Positions 33,205-46,642 of a DNA stretch of 64,000 nt are shown one piece after another. How positions within the stretch are numbered: position 1 is the stretch's first letter; each line of letters starts with the position of its first letter. The translations under genes and the position numbers were made by a program. This stretch comes from Eunapius fragilis. Taxonomy: Eukaryota > Porifera > Demospongiae > Spongillida > Spongillidae. The stretch is from the NCBI GenBank assembly GCA_963681505.1, contig OY811992.1:3757889-3821888 (forward strand). The letters run 5' to 3'. A model generated the notes under the pieces. That model ran no database searches. It was not told where the DNA came from and saw nothing but the letters and a program-made list of their open reading frames with translations.

Positions 33205-33432
33205 GATTGATGTCGGATAATGGTCATTAAAAAACGTGACTCGTGTCTGGAGGGACGACCGTGAATCGAATCATTTCCCTCTTTGTCGCTATCGAACGAT
33301 AGAACAAATAGGCCTAGAACAATTTAGCGTTGGTTTTGTGTCATACAGCGCGTGCTTTTAGAAAACAAAAATACTCGTGCTCACGTCTCGTACCCGGTCC
33401 AACTGTTCTTCTTCTTCCTCCTCCTCATCATC
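33205..33432. mobile_element. Non-autonomous repeat, family B, copy 1
   Basis: Shares GGTCATTAAAAAACGTGACTCG near one end and ACAAAAATACTCGT, then CTCGTACCCGGTCC and a TTCTTCTTC tail near the other, with copies at 40250-40505 (inverted), 46935-47045 and 57400-57665. Confidence 0.6.
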
Positions 33433-33931
33433 ATCCTCATTTTAGGGGTCAGAAACATGTATGACGCATCGGGCGAAATACAAAAGCGAGTAGTACTCAA
33501 TTTGGTATATATGGCTTGATAAACAAATAAAATGTCGTACCCTGGCCATATTCTTTCTTTTCTGGATAGCCTCGTAGCTGTCGCAGTCATAGTCCTTTTC
33601 TGGATTGGCCTTGTAGCTCTGCCTTATATATATTGTGCTTGCCTTGTTAAACAGATGATTTTTAATAACCAAAATGGTCTTGTGCGTAAAGCTTATAGGT
33701 GTGACTTACCGTATGTAGGTGAATAGCATTAGCATAGTAAATGTATGAGCATGACAGCTACGAGTCTGATATTGTTGCAGTCCAATTGGACACCATGTCA
33801 TCTGTTCATATTTAGTACAAATTACTTAGTTTCAAGTTTGTGTTTGGTTAAATTGCAGGAGGGAGGGGTGCGAACACCACAAAATTAAATGATCTTATTT
33901 CAAAATAGTCATGAAGAAATTAAAAACTGAT

Positions 33932-34168
33932 GATAAAAACATTCTCTATGAGAACGTTGGTGGCATATTGGATTGAAAGGCAATAGTAATAGTGGAGAAA
34001 TGTAATAGTCATACATTTCGCACACAAACAGGATGTCCTACAATTATTAGGACTATTAAATTTCTCCTTCTTATTAGACCCTTGTTTCTTTCCCTTTTAC
34101 ACCACTACTGCCTTCCAATCCTATATGCCACCAACTTTCTCATAGAGAATGTATTCATTACTTCTACC
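33932..34168. mobile_element. Fold-back MITE, family A, copy 2
   Basis: Palindromic element with ends ATAAAAACATTCTCTATGAG and inverse; carries the family GTTGGTGGCATAT inner motif. More diverged arms than copies 3 and 5. Confidence 0.8.
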
Positions 34169-34826
34169 TTTAGTCTTGCAACATTCTTGTCAGTTCATTT
34201 TGTACCTAAACATTTTATCTATATAGTTGCATACAAAAATCATTAAAAATAAATTATGACTATCCAAAAAATGCAATTCTGACCAAAACTATATAGGAAG
34301 CTAATCATACCCCTAACATCTTCGGGATGCATATTCTCTGGGCTGGGACAACCTTCACAATTCCGATAGCCATTTTCCTCTCCTTGCAACTGTTTGTTTA
34401 TTTAGGATGACAAGGAGTACTGCTGTCTAAACACTCTCATGCCTAAGCTACCATAATCAAAACAAGTTTATTCACTTAGACATCGCCCATTGCTACAAAT
34501 AGTCATTTCTAGAGGAAACCATTTTCTGAGCTGATGAAAATATAGGTATCAAATTTAAAGGTTCCATGCCAATGACAGTCTAATGCCACCGTCACACCTT
34601 ATATTCACATGTGCACACACATACACACAAACACACATGCACACATAAACACACACGCACCCGCACACACAAACACACTCACTGCAATGTGGAGACATAT
34701 AGCATACCACATTGGGACAGCGCTATGGAGGGCCAGTCCATACCCCATCTAATTATAAGTAGTACTGCATTGAATAGTGGAAATTCCGCTACGCGTTAAA
34801 AATCAATATCATTAATACCTTTATTA
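34169..34826. other. Upstream region of the beta-helix membrane protein gene
   Basis: AT-rich, with a CA-rich block at 34612-34680. No exon recognised; an upstream exon of the next gene could lie here but cannot be supported. Confidence 0.4.
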
Positions 34827-37800
34827 ATGCATTATTACCACCTCATTGGTATTTTATGTGCCCATATGTATGTGTGTTCAGTACGTTACTGTGGGCCAAC
34901 AGGTGGTATCGATTTCATGTGTGGATTAAGCTACTTTCAAAGTTTGATGCTCTTGATGAGCATGCTGTTTTCTGGGTATCAGAGCTTATGCCAAGAAGGC
35001 CGTCTGTGGTATGTGGTGCCAGTTGGTGGATCATGCCCTCCTGACCACGCAGCCGCTTGTTTTGACATCAACATTTATGTTCAGAATGCCTCTGTATATT
35101 TTATATCCAACACTACATTTGTGTTCTTACTGGGGACTCACGTCTTGAAAGCTGATAATCTTGTTCAAATCCACGATGTAGAAAAATTATGTTTTATCAG
35201 TGCAGGTAACTTTACGAAGTCCACAATTGCTGATGATGTTGTAAGGTATGGATTTGACCCATATGAGGATGACAGCAGTGTCACGTATTTGGAATCATTA
35301 ACCACAATCACTTGCACTGGGGCATCAGGTTTCTTGTTCCACAATGCTACAGAACTGCACTTAGAAAACCTTACAATAACCAACTGTGGAGCAGTTTCAT
35401 CTTTGAAGACCAAACTCAGTGCAAGTCTTCACCTTGTAAACATCTCCAACCTTTTGATGGAGGGTGTGACCATCAAAAACAGCACAGGATATGGTTTCCT
35501 CGGGATTAATGTGTTGGGACAATCAGCAATAAGTAGATCATAATTTATTGCTAACAATCAAATGATAAAAGATGTATGCACCAAACAAGTAGTGCTTGTG
35601 AGGTGCAACAATGAGATCAATACAATTACATCTTATCTTTACAATGGCGCAGAGTTTAGTATGAGTAATGGAGGGAATCTTAATATTCAGTATGAGGGTT
35701 CAATAAGAACAAGTGACGAACACCAGCTATTTCTATCAGACCTGCTTTTCAGTTTGGGTATTAATGGATCATACACATCTGGAACAGGTTTAGTTTTGGT
35801 GTCAATACAGGGTTCTCCAGGTCATGTTAGAGCCAACATCTATCACACCACATCATACAGGAACCAAGGGTACTATGGGGCAAACTATTATTTTGAAGTA
35901 CTCTCTAGCTTGGATATTGAAATATTTGATGCTAACAGCAAGTTAGGTCTATCTACCTATGGCAGTGTGTATTATCACTTGTTCAAACTGCCTAATGTAC
36001 ATAGCAATACCACAGCACTGTTTTTGATCAACGCTTCAATATTTCAGTGTAACTATGCACAGCAGTATGCTGCTTCAATGAACATTCAGCTGTATGGTAG
36101 TTCTCTTCAATCAACAATTATTTTTGAAAATTCCACATTCTGGAATGACACGTCCTATAATGGAGTTTCTATATTCGTGGCTAGTGTTACTGATATTGCA
36201 ATGTACATTACCAATTGTACATTTAGGATATTGCAACTAAATGGCAATTATGGACAAATGTATATAGAAGGATTTTCGAAAAACCAGGTATTTGTGAGTA
36301 ACTCTTTAATTATGTACACTGTGTTGCTTTTAGAAGCAGCAGAAGTCTATGTTAGAAATAGTACCTTTAACTTTGCACTTGTAGGTGCTATTCGATCCAC
36401 TATGGTTTGCAGTGGTATTGTATATTTTCAAAATTCCTACACTCATCTCAGCGGAGGAGCAGTAGCACTCTATTCATCATCTGTACTTATTATAGATAAG
36501 TACGCAAGTGTAAACTTTGTAAACAATAATGCTACTAATGGAGGAGCCCTTTTTATTGACCAGTCATCCACAATAAACTTCACATCTCCATGCAATGTGA
36601 CATTTATTAACAATACCGCATACCTTAGTGGAGGAGCTATATATGTCCAAGAGGTTAACAGGCTTTTTGAAAAATCAAGATGTTTCTTTCAGTTCAATGA
36701 AACATCTAACACAGAGCAATATGATGTGAATGTGTACTTTGAAGGCAATCATGCAGATGAGGCAGGCAGTGTGCTGTACGGAGGTGCAATAGATAACTGC
36801 ATCTTGTATTGTAACAACATGTGCAATTCATCCTCTGGAAGTATCTTTGATATGATAACACATGTTGGAAATCATGATGATTCAGTTTCTATATATTCAT
36901 CTGATCCTATAATGATATGCTATTGCAATCTAAGTATGCCGCTAAATTGTTCTGACACTTTGAACAATTCAATAGTTATATATCCAGGAGAAGAGATTCC
37001 CCTGCCAATTATCACACTTGGCCAAAGAAATGGAGCTGCTCCTGGAATAATTTATATTTATTACAATGACGGAAGAGATGTAATCATTATTTCAGTACTG
37101 AGGAGTAAAAATCTGTGTGATGTATATAGTATTCCGTATAGAAAGGAAATTGGTTTGTACTACCAATTTATGACAATTCGTAGTTCACTCATCTTTCGTA
37201 GTGGAATTGATACCATTGCTCTGAACATCTCTGTTTTACCTTGTCCTATTGGGTTTGATATTGATAACACATTATTCAAGTGCATATGCAATGACCTTCT
37301 TCAGAGCCATGGTCTCACATGTGAAATCAAAGGTATGGTGCTTTCATGGCCATCAGGAGAAAAATGGATCGGTAATACCTCACATGGTGTTCTTGGAATT
37401 GTTGATGACTGCCCGTATGACTATTGCAGGGACACTGCGAACCTTAGTATACTTAATCCCAACTTGCATTGTAGTTTTAATCACTGTGGTGTGATGTGTG
37501 GTCAGTGCTGTGGTGGTCTTAGCATGAAATTTGGATCATCTCAGTGTGGAAATTGTGCAAACTACTACATGCTTCTTCTGATTCCCTTTGCCATCATGGG
37601 TGTGGTTATGGTGTATGTTCTAGCTGTGATCAACTTCACTGTCACTAGTGGGACAATTAACGGATTGATTCTGTATGCATTTGTCATCAAGCTCAATGCT
37701 CAAATTTTTTTCCTGCCATCTTGTGGTGGAGAGTACAAGGTTGTGAAGATCATTTCAGGTTTTGTAGCTTGGTTAAATTTTGACCTGGGAATTGAAACAT

Positions 37801-38744
37801 GCTTTTATGATGGTATGGGTAGCATTGGCAAAGTATGGCTGCAGTTTGTATTCCCCGGGTATGTGATTGCAATCATTGTGGTCATTGTTTTTGCCGGGAG
37901 TGTCTCAAATACTGTTTCTAGGCTGTGTCGGCGGTACCATATGATTTCTGTCATCGGAACCTTAGTACTACTTGTCTATTCCAAAATGCTGAGAGTCATT
38001 TTAAATATATTCACTTTCAGTCGTATCTACACTTCCACCACATCTTCACAGTTTGTTTGGTCGTATGATGGAAATGTGCCATACGTAGGCACAGACCACA
38101 TTGGCCTCTTTATTGTTGGTGTACTGGTCACCGTCGTATTTATTGTTCCATACACCTTGCTGCTATTACTGACACAATATTTGGTGAGGCTGTCACACTG
38201 GAGAATATTCCGCTGGATGAACAATATCAAACCACTTGTTGATTGCTATGAAGCTCCGTTCAAGGACCAGTACCGTTTCTGGACTGGTGCTATGCTTATT
38301 TATCGCATCGCATTAGGTATCATAACGACACTCTTTTCCCAAGAGCCAACCTTGATACTATTGGCAATTGTTGTGCTCCATGCAGCAATATTATTCTCAG
38401 GTTTTGCCATTTACAAAAGTTGGATCATCAGTGCACTAGAGAGTGTCCTTCATATTAGCCTCATCACCAACTCACTAATGCTGTTTATTCTGGTTCAAAG
38501 CAACTACCAGTGCCCGTCATTGGCCACGGCTATATTTGGATCAGTTGCATTCCTTTGTTTCCTGGGGATCCTTGCACACAGCATCTATGCATATGTGCAG
38601 TTGAATTGCAAAAGAGCTATTGGTCCAAGACCACAGAGCTTGAACTCTAATGGTGCGCCCACGGAGAACCATGGGGATGGAATGCAGCACGTGTATGTAA
38701 ATGATGATGAATATCGTGAACCATTGCTAGAAAGCATTAAGTAG
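34827..38744 (+). CDS. Beta-helix ectodomain, multi-pass membrane protein with an in-frame stop
   Basis: One reading frame of about 1305 codons, interrupted only by TAA at 35541-35543. The large extracellular part (to about codon 910) is full of NxS/T sites and parallel beta-helix repeats, some with the GGA(I/L/V)..FxNN pattern of polymorphic membrane protein repeats (NGGALFIDQSS, LSGGAIYV). A Cys-rich segment (CGVMCGQCCGGLSMKFGSSQ) leads into about 8-9 hydrophobic helices (from about 37560), with the signature WLNFDLGIETCFYDGM after the third and YDGNVPYVG later. I associate this architecture with large uncharacterised families in sponges and cnidarians; the role (adhesion or sensing) is unknown. 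The tail is short and acidic. Translation from 34827 gives a hydrophobic N-terminus that may be a signal peptide; an upstream exon is possible. Confidence 0.8.
35541..35543 (+). other. In-frame TAA within the beta-helix gene
   Basis: The frame is identical before (ending GQSAISRS) and after (FIANNQMIKD) this codon, and the repeat pattern continues across it. No plausible GT-AG intron removes it. It may be a null allele, the start of pseudogenisation, or an assembly error; the rest of the frame is intact over more than 1060 codons, so any loss is recent. Confidence 0.75.
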
Positions 38745-39137
38745 TGACTTAACCTGTATACACATGTATTTCCTTGTGTACTTGATAGATGTATAATGTG
38801 ATTTCTTTCCCTGTGTTGATAAATTACTATGTTGCGCATAAATGTATCCATTACACTCCCAATATGTGTGTGCATGTGTGTGTTAGTACGTGCACGTGTG
38901 AAGAGGGGGAGGGGGGGGGGGATAAATGAGAGAATCCGAGCTAAAAGACTGAGTCCATACAACATTAGCATATAATCTATATAAGCGGCACAAAAAAATA
39001 TTGTAGGGCGAAAATGGTACCATAAAAGATGCCGCGTCCACCATGTACCAATTAAAATTTGGCATGCATCTTTAACTTGATGTTAATTATTCAGATGATA
39101 AAAAATTATCATGCCGTCGGAAACTCATCTAATACAA
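38745..39137. other. 3' flank of the beta-helix gene
   Basis: Probable 3' UTR and spacer; GT-rich at 38864-38900, G-run at 38906-38922. No other feature. Confidence 0.5.
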
Positions 39138-39425
39138 GTAATAAAAACATTCTCTACACGAGAAGGTTGGTGGTATATAGGAATCAAAGGTGAGATGGTG
39201 GTGTAAAAAGCAAGGGAACAAGGCTTTTGATTGAAAAGGAAAAATGAAATAGACCTATATTAGCCGCATGTTGTCATATTTTAATGTGCGTGCTAATATA
39301 GGTCTATTTCATTTTTCCTTTTCAATCAAAAGCCTTGTTCCCTTGCTTTTTACACCACCATCTCACCTTTGATTCCTATATACCACCAACCTTCTCGTGT
39401 AGAGAATGTTTTTATTACTTGTTTC
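39138..39425. mobile_element. Fold-back MITE, family A, copy 3 (nearly perfect palindrome)
   Basis: Inverted repeats of about 130 bp from ACAAGTAATAAAAACATTCT to the mirror end, with a loop of about 30 bp (39270-39297). The arms match almost base for base (for example AAAGCAAGGGAACAAGGCTT and inverse), so this copy is recent and would form a strong hairpin in RNA. No coding capacity. Confidence 0.9.
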
Positions 39426-40249
39426 CTATATTTTTCTGGTGCATTTGGTATTGTACTTAGTTCTTGAAACGCATAGAATCAGGTAGCATAAACGTCAACT
39501 TGCGCGATCATGACAGGTTTATATTAGAATATGCAATTCTGTTGAGGTGTGTACCAAATATTACACTAGTCCCCAGACTATCTCCATTGAGGAGCAAAGG
39601 ATTGATAAAGGTTAAAAACGAAGCCATATAATACAAAGAATAAATGCACTCTAAGTAAACTGATCTCACGCTATAATCAGATAAACCATGCACCACAATA
39701 CATGACCAAATTGACGTAAGCAACTTTGGCGTTATACACACATTTCAAACAGCGCATATTACTGTAAAACGGAGAGACGCAGTATCTCTACCGCTGTAAC
39801 TAAACTATTCCTTCCATTTTAGCGATATACCATATGCATGCTTATAATTTATCGATCCAACATTTATCGATGCCGTATAAACGTACCTTTGGGTGGTCGT
39901 TTTGTTGTTCCTTTCGGTACCGCGCTTGACATACGCACGTTTGACAGATCTGGCAGCATCTGGATCTTTCCACTTTTATATGCTCGAGTGGAATCAGAAT
40001 TGTCCTCATGAGATTATATGGTAAAACCATCGAATTTGATAACGCTGGTTATATTATACTGGTGCGTCATGAACATTGTGATAGCTGATGTAATGTGCTA
40101 TTTGTAGATCAACACCAAATAAGGTACTACTCGCTTCAGCCAATTGCCTGATCGGTTAGGCGTCTAACAGATACCTGAAGATAACATGCGGACACATCCT
40201 GAAGCGATTGGTACACATGGCGTGCTTTACAAACGTTCCTGTCGTGAGT
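39426..40249. other. Intergenic sequence with no recognised gene
   Basis: AT-rich; no exon, repeat or RNA gene recognised. Confidence 0.5.
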
Positions 40250-40505
40250 TATACTCTCCGGAAGGAAGAAGAAGAAGAAGAAGAAGAAGACGACGACGAA
40301 GGAGAAATTTTAGGTGGGACTGGGTACGGACGATGGGGACGAGTATTTTTGTTCTCTAAAAGTACACCGTCTTATGACATATGTATAACGCAGAACTGTT
40401 CTCCTTTTTGATATTGCTCGATTGCCACTAAAAGCGAAGTGACCCGACTCTTGGCTGTCCCGCTAGACGCGAGTGACGTTTTTTTAATGACATTCATGAT
40501 ACTGC
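40250..40505 (-). mobile_element. Non-autonomous repeat, family B, copy 2 (inverted)
   Basis: Reverse complement carries GAATGTCATTAAAAAAACGT at one end and GAGAACAAAAATACTCGTCC / GTACCCAGTCCCACC at the other, matching family B. A GAA-rich tract (40262-40290) corresponds to the TTC tail of the other copies. It lies about 90 bp upstream of the next gene. Confidence 0.65.
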
Positions 40506-40597
40506 AGGATTCCTATATGGAACCTACTCGCGTAGGTTCCGATATGCATACGGCGCAATTCTAATTATAATTAAATATCGCTTCCTTATATGTTTCT

Positions 40598-43500
40598 ATG
40601 TACATTGGCGTGAGGATGTTGAAACGATGCCTTTTCGTGTGTTCCCTGGTAACTGCCCTGGCAAACCTTGGTGAGCCGTCTGCTGTGGTAACGCCTCGTT
40701 CCTTCTACCCACACGGATCTGAAGCCGGCGACGAATCGTTTTACAACGCGAACCATCTCAACTATTCTCCCCCAATTCTCTTGAAGATCTCATTTAGCAT
40801 TTACAATGTATCCTACAATGTTGCACACGTGAGTTATTAATCTATGTAGACATTAAACCTTGCCTTTTTAAAATTTCACTACGGAACCCATTGCCGGATA
40901 ATCTATTGCCTGTGAAATCAGCTAGATAGAACTAATACGCACATAGTTGGCCGGATACTTCATAATCACGTAGAATATAGCAATCAATTATAGGCAATTA
41001 CGCGGATGCAGTTAGAAGTTATACGGAAGCTCTAGAAAAATCCATGTACATTTGTGCAGACAACGCAATCGTGATTCTGTCACAAAATCGCTCTGCTTAT
41101 GCATCAATACAATTCAAAGGCTTGTTTTTTGTATCCTTATACAAGCTAAAACCAGTAAACATTCTGACGTATTCAGTCCCAACACAGGAAGAGTTCTCGT
41201 CCTTGGATTCCCAGGCTTAATAAAGTGGGTGTGTATGGGTCAAAATCCAAAGGTTGTGAACACGGAATTTTTCTCTCTGCAAGCATACTGAACGATTCCT
41301 TTTTTTTTTCTTCTGTTTGCCTTTGATGATGCAAGGCTTTATCATACATGCATGCATACAACATTTGGAGAGGTGGGAAGTAAAATAAACAAACAGGAAG
41401 ATGGGGTTGATATCATACACATGCACACTGATAACACACATGCAGGTCAGTCAATCAGGACACATATCGCTCTCGGCTCCATGCTCACCTCGCACGCCAG
41501 CTACTTTTATGTTTCCTTTCCGAGGATGCACCATTGTTGCTCCACTGTGGGCCACCAATGCAGACAGCTACACTGATTGGGCGTGGTATCGTGTGACCAA
41601 CAGTCCTGAACTGCTGGCTAGGTCTAGACTAGAAATTGAGAGTGCATCAAACGGAAGAGATGTATTCAACCCAGCTGTGTTGTTCATAACAACATGGCAG
41701 AGCAGCAGGTCTTCACACAAGGCCAGTGGTATTTTGTGTTGTTAATACTTCTAACATTGCTTTGGTTTGACCAACAGGACCCTATAGTTCAGTGCGTAAT
41801 GGCCACCAATGGAACACAATCGTATGTATTTTTCCTGTATGCTGACCAACTGATACACTGGAAACCATCAAAGAGGCGTGGCCAAGCCAAGAGACTTGAA
41901 GAAAATACAACAGTGGGCGGAGTCAACATTGGGGATGGTATTCACTATATTGGTACCCAAGGGAGCCATTTATTAACTGCAGCTAGTACCCAAGGGCTTT
42001 TGCACATGATATTCGGTAAGAAACTAGTTCTACTAAGAATTAACTCACCTACGCATAAGAATAAGCTCGCCTACCCATAGGTAACCGATCTCTTGTACCA
42101 ATTGCATTATGATCCATTGATTATGTTTGACCTTTGGAATATAGGAATCAATGTCACCTGGCCATTCAGAGCTCCAAATAATTTACAAGTCATTCATTTA
42201 TACAATGTAGTTTGTAAACCAAATGGTTATCACACTACCCTCCACTTCCCTGGCATTGCTAAACTAGCAGGTGACAATAAGCCAACTGCTTGTGCACGTG
42301 TCATCTCGCCTGTTTCAATAATACATTGTACATAGCTTGATGCGAGGGAGTGTTAGTATATAACATGCCACTGTGATTTATTGCCTAGGACTACAGATGC
42401 CTGATCAACATGCTGGAACGTCTCTGGCAGTACTTACTGGAACAGTTGCAGCAGTGGACAAGCACATATTGCATCACAGCAACATCAGAGGTAACAGCAT
42501 GGGAGTTGAATGGACATATTTCTATACTATTGGTGGACCTTACAAGAGTTATCTTTATATTTGGAAGCTTCAATCCCAGTTCAGAATTCTTCTATCAGAT
42601 ATGTGATGAATTGGTTCTCATTTTATTGTTTGCTACTTATAACTAGAAGTATCACTTCTTGATAAACCAACAGCCATGTTGTAACTACTCAACACGCAGC
42701 AATCAATACTATTTCTATTGTGTGATAAGGATTTAAACTTGTGATATAAGTAATCTTCACATTGATATATTTATTTAAAAATTTCTTACTTAATGCATAA
42801 TCTTTAATTGTGCATAATGTGATTATCCTGATATGAATAAGTAGTTCTGAATATACAAAATCAGACCTTGATATAAAAAGTTTCCCTTCCTTTTCCCCTC
42901 ACAGGGTCACCCATGCCACTCTGTGGAGTTTTGTATAACTACGATGAGGCCTTTCTGATTGCTAATGGTTTCATGAAGTGTTATGACCAACCTTACTCAG
43001 CCAACACAAAATCAGCAGATTTGGATGCCTGTAGTGGATCACCTGTAGTTTTTGTTGGGGCCAAAGGCTCCAACCTTACAACCAAATTCACCATTGGTGC
43101 ATTCGGTACTTCTAACATCTTCACACAGACTTCCTCAAATAGAACAGCTTATCTTGACCCCGGGGGAGCTTACTGGTATCGATTTCCAAACCACAGTTTT
43201 GGTTTTGCATCTTCATCTAGTGTGAATTTGAGTGCTTGTGATTACGGCCAAGGTCCAGATGACTGTGCCAGCCGTTTGTGTTGGCACCTGGACGAAAATA
43301 TTGGTGGATACCGTGCAGGATGTATGATAGGACTAAACAATAACAGCACATGGAGGAAGGCAATTTACAAGGGAAACATTTTGATCACATGTCTGACAGG
43401 TAACTTTATACACTTTGCATGTTGCTTCCAATACCTCAGTACTTGCATGCTTACGTGTGCATAAGTGGTTTTCAGCATCTAATCAATTCAGAGAAGGCAC

Positions 43501-44701
43501 ACTAGTTTGCTTCCATTTAGAGTGAAGGAAGTAACAAAACGGAAAGTGAGAAAATACTATATTATGTGTTGTGTTCCAGATAAATGTACCCCGGGGATAA
43601 GTGGATGCAGCCAAACATGCGTTGACACAAGTGCAGGCTACGAATGTGGCTGCTACAGTGGATACAGGCTTGATTCAAACAACAAGACATGTTGTGGTAG
43701 TTTCATGAGCATGTCTTTTTTTTTTGTATGTCCACAATTCATTATGCTTATGCATGTGCCTTCTATCCCACAGCCAAATCTCTATCAGGTTTAGCATTGC
43801 CTATTATTGTAATTTTTATGGACAGTTTGAAATCGTTTGATGCACACAAAAAAAATCAGTTCACATTATTTGATTTTCATGCTTAAAGTGCAATGCTAAC
43901 TTATGCTCATATTAACATAAATAGGGTTTTTCTCTCTACATATTACTACATGAATAATGCTAGAACATATATAAACTAACACACTGGAATCCTGTATGTT
44001 TATCCAATGTTTATCCTCCAGACATAGATGAATGTTCAATTGGCACCAGTGGGTGCAGTCAACTTTGCCACAACACAAATGGAAGTTTTACGTGCAGCTG
44101 CAAATCTGGTTACCAACTTGATTCTGATAATCAAACTTGTAAGTGAGCCATTACAATTAAGACCCCCTTCATGTAGTTAATAAATGAAGCATTCTTCCAT
44201 TGTAATGCCACAACAGTCAAAAGGACTGTTTCAACACAAAACATCTGACTCAAGGATCAACTGCTGTGGCATTGATTCACACACTAGTTTCATTCCAGGA
44301 TACACGTATGCATGACTATGTTTTATTTAACAGGTGTGATCATTTCACTGATAATCGCAGTTATTGGTGGCTCCAGTGCTGCGTGTGCAGTCACCATCAT
44401 CGTTTGCATAGCAGTGGTTTTTGGCACTGCCTGTCTGTATAAACATTTGAAAACAAAGCTAAGCCAAATAGCAAGGCATGTTATATGGTACACCAGGTAT
44501 TGAATATGGTAGTTAACAGTTACACTCTTCCACTTTGTTTGTGTGCGTAGGAAAAGGGACACATGGCACATTCCCATGACAGAGTGTGATGCATACAGGG
44601 TTTCTACTGGATACCAACGGTTTCCCTCCGAGTCTCAAGGCTCTTTCTGCAGCAGCAGTAGCAGCAGCCACTATATAAACGTGAACAATGATTATATATA
44701 G
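40598..44701 (+). CDS. NIDO- and EGF-domain single-pass receptor, 10 exons
   Basis: Exons: 40598-40828, 41446-41721, 41778-42015, 42145-42270, 42389-42490, 42905-43399, 43580-43696, 44022-44138, 44334-44487, 44551-44701; 2007 nt, 668 aa. Signal peptide ([14 protein letters not shown]); nidogen-type NIDO domain, about residues 35-250 ([11 protein letters not shown] ... GHISLS ... [11 protein letters not shown] ... LFITTWQ); a middle region of about 240 aa with several cysteines; EGF 1 ([13 protein letters not shown]...); EGF 2 with the calcium-binding start DIDEC; a TM helix ([12 protein letters not shown] and on); a cytoplasmic tail with tyrosines (HYINV, NDYI). Introns from exon 3 to the TM exon are phase 1, typical of shuffled EGF modules. 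The exon 2 donor fits only as GC (AAG|GCCAGT) in phase 0; an indel is the alternative. Probably cell adhesion or matrix recognition, by family. Confidence 0.85.
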
Positions 44702-46371
44702 GCATGTGATAGTGCTGTGTGCATAGTTAGATTATGCCAATATTCTCCCTTGTTGTATATATCATGTACAGACCTATCCTGTCATCTACAGGTTTATACT
44801 TGTGTCTGGACTATCTATATATAGAACCACACTGTGTACTGAACCATCATTACTAGGAAACCATGACACTGCTACTTCCCCTTATCATTATGTAACTACC
44901 TAACCCGTACCCTTACAAACCTAACTGCTTATGTAACTACCCCCCCCCCCACCCTTATGTAACTACCTAACCCTCACCCTTACATACCTAACTGCTTATG
45001 TAACTAACCCCCCCCCCCCCCCCCCCCTTCTCTTTACGTAACACCGTTCCCATTTGAGTCATCATCTGGTGGAATTGAACTTAAAGGGCACCACATGTAT
45101 TGATGCCAAACATCGATCCCTCAATTCTTGGAAGAGAAAGACCTCTCCTCCCCCCCGACCCCCTCCCCTCCAATCGTAACACAATCCACTCACATGTAAT
45201 TGGTTGCAATTGACTTACATGGTGCCATCCTGGCATAGTCTGGGTGAAATTAGGTGGAGATAAGGGTGGAGTTGTGTTGAATACCTTCAAAATGAACTTT
45301 CAAATAGTGAATATGCCAGTCCCAAACTACTCTGTCCTTAACACCTGTGTGTTTAGTTGCTTTGAAGCACGCAATAGTGTCACCAATTTGCATAGTGCTT
45401 TGGACAGTTTCAAAGACCAAGTGCAGGTTAAGGAATGAAGGTACATAAATGCTTCAGTGGATTGCAATGGCATTTGCATACAGACAACACACAATATTTC
45501 AGAGAAGCATCCATGTCTGGTTTGTGAGATACAGTGAACACATGCAACAGTCACCACAAGGGGAAGGTTTCCAGAGAGATCTTTGGAAACAATCCCCACA
45601 AACACACAAGCACAAACTAACAACAAACAGCCAGCCAACCCACCTAACCTACACATCATTAGTACAACACCGATAGAATTTACACCCACACACTCACCCA
45701 CACACACACATACACACACACACACCATTAGCTCTAAACATCAGCACACATGAAAACAGTGAACATAACAGTGAACACTACTAGTCCCACATACAGGGTC
45801 TTTGTAGAAAAAACTTTGTGGGGGATTTTAAATTTTTTTGCTAAGGCAACTCTGAGGGTTATTTCACTTATTGCCAAGAAGGGGCAACAATATGGCAAAT
45901 TCCCCTACCCACACCCAATACACCATGAACCCATATACACACCAAAGACATGCACTAACAACAAGAAAACATGCAGTTCCATTAAAACCCATAATTTAAC
46001 CATTCATGTAGTGTACATTGGTAAGAGTTCTGTACGCCTAGTCAGAGGTTATCTGGGTAGTGATCAATAGAATAGGCTAAGAACACTACAAGTTTATTGT
46101 TCCTACCCTCGTTTAGGTGGCTGTATTATGCATCAGCTAATTTCCATGACTCATATCTCAATTCAGGGGTTGGTAGGTTCACAAAATAATTACACTGAAA
46201 CCATGCAATTACAGTGTAAGTGCAAACCCACAATTACTATAATCAATTCAAGGTATATAAAGGTGGTTAGGGTGTAAGCTTAAGTGCAGGGTAAGTTCTG
46301 AATTTCCTCATCACTCTTCTCCTTTTGGAGGGAGGGATGGCACCTCTTGCTCCTTGGTAAGTGGAGCAAGA
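44702..46371. other. Intergenic sequence: short repeats, no recognised gene
   Basis: Contains C-runs at 44940-44951 and 45007-45026 within a duplicated TAACTACCTAACCC segment (44892-45005), and a CA-rich stretch at 45685-45725. No exon recognised. Confidence 0.5.
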
Positions 46372-46642
46372 GGTGGGGGTAGATATATAAGGGGTGGGGG
46401 GTAGATATATAAGGGGTGGGGGGTAGATATATAAGGGGTGGGGGGTAGATATATAAGGGGTGGGGGGTAGATATATAAGGGGTGGGGGGTAGATATATAA
46501 GGGGTGGGGGGTAGATATATAAGGGGTGGGGGGTAGATATATAAGGGGTGGGGGGTAGATATATAAGGGGTGGGGGGTAGATATATAAGGGGTGGGGGGT
46601 AGATTTATAAGGGGTGGGGGGTAGATATATAAGGGGTAGGGG
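46372..46642. repeat. 22-bp minisatellite, 12 copies
   Basis: Near-perfect units GGGGTGGGGGGTAGATATAT + AA. The alternation of G-runs and an AT hexamer could form G-quadruplexes. Confidence 0.95.

Noticed and set aside
45750-46070. Plus-strand open frame of 106 codons
   Set aside because: No recognisable domain, low complexity, no splice or start context support.
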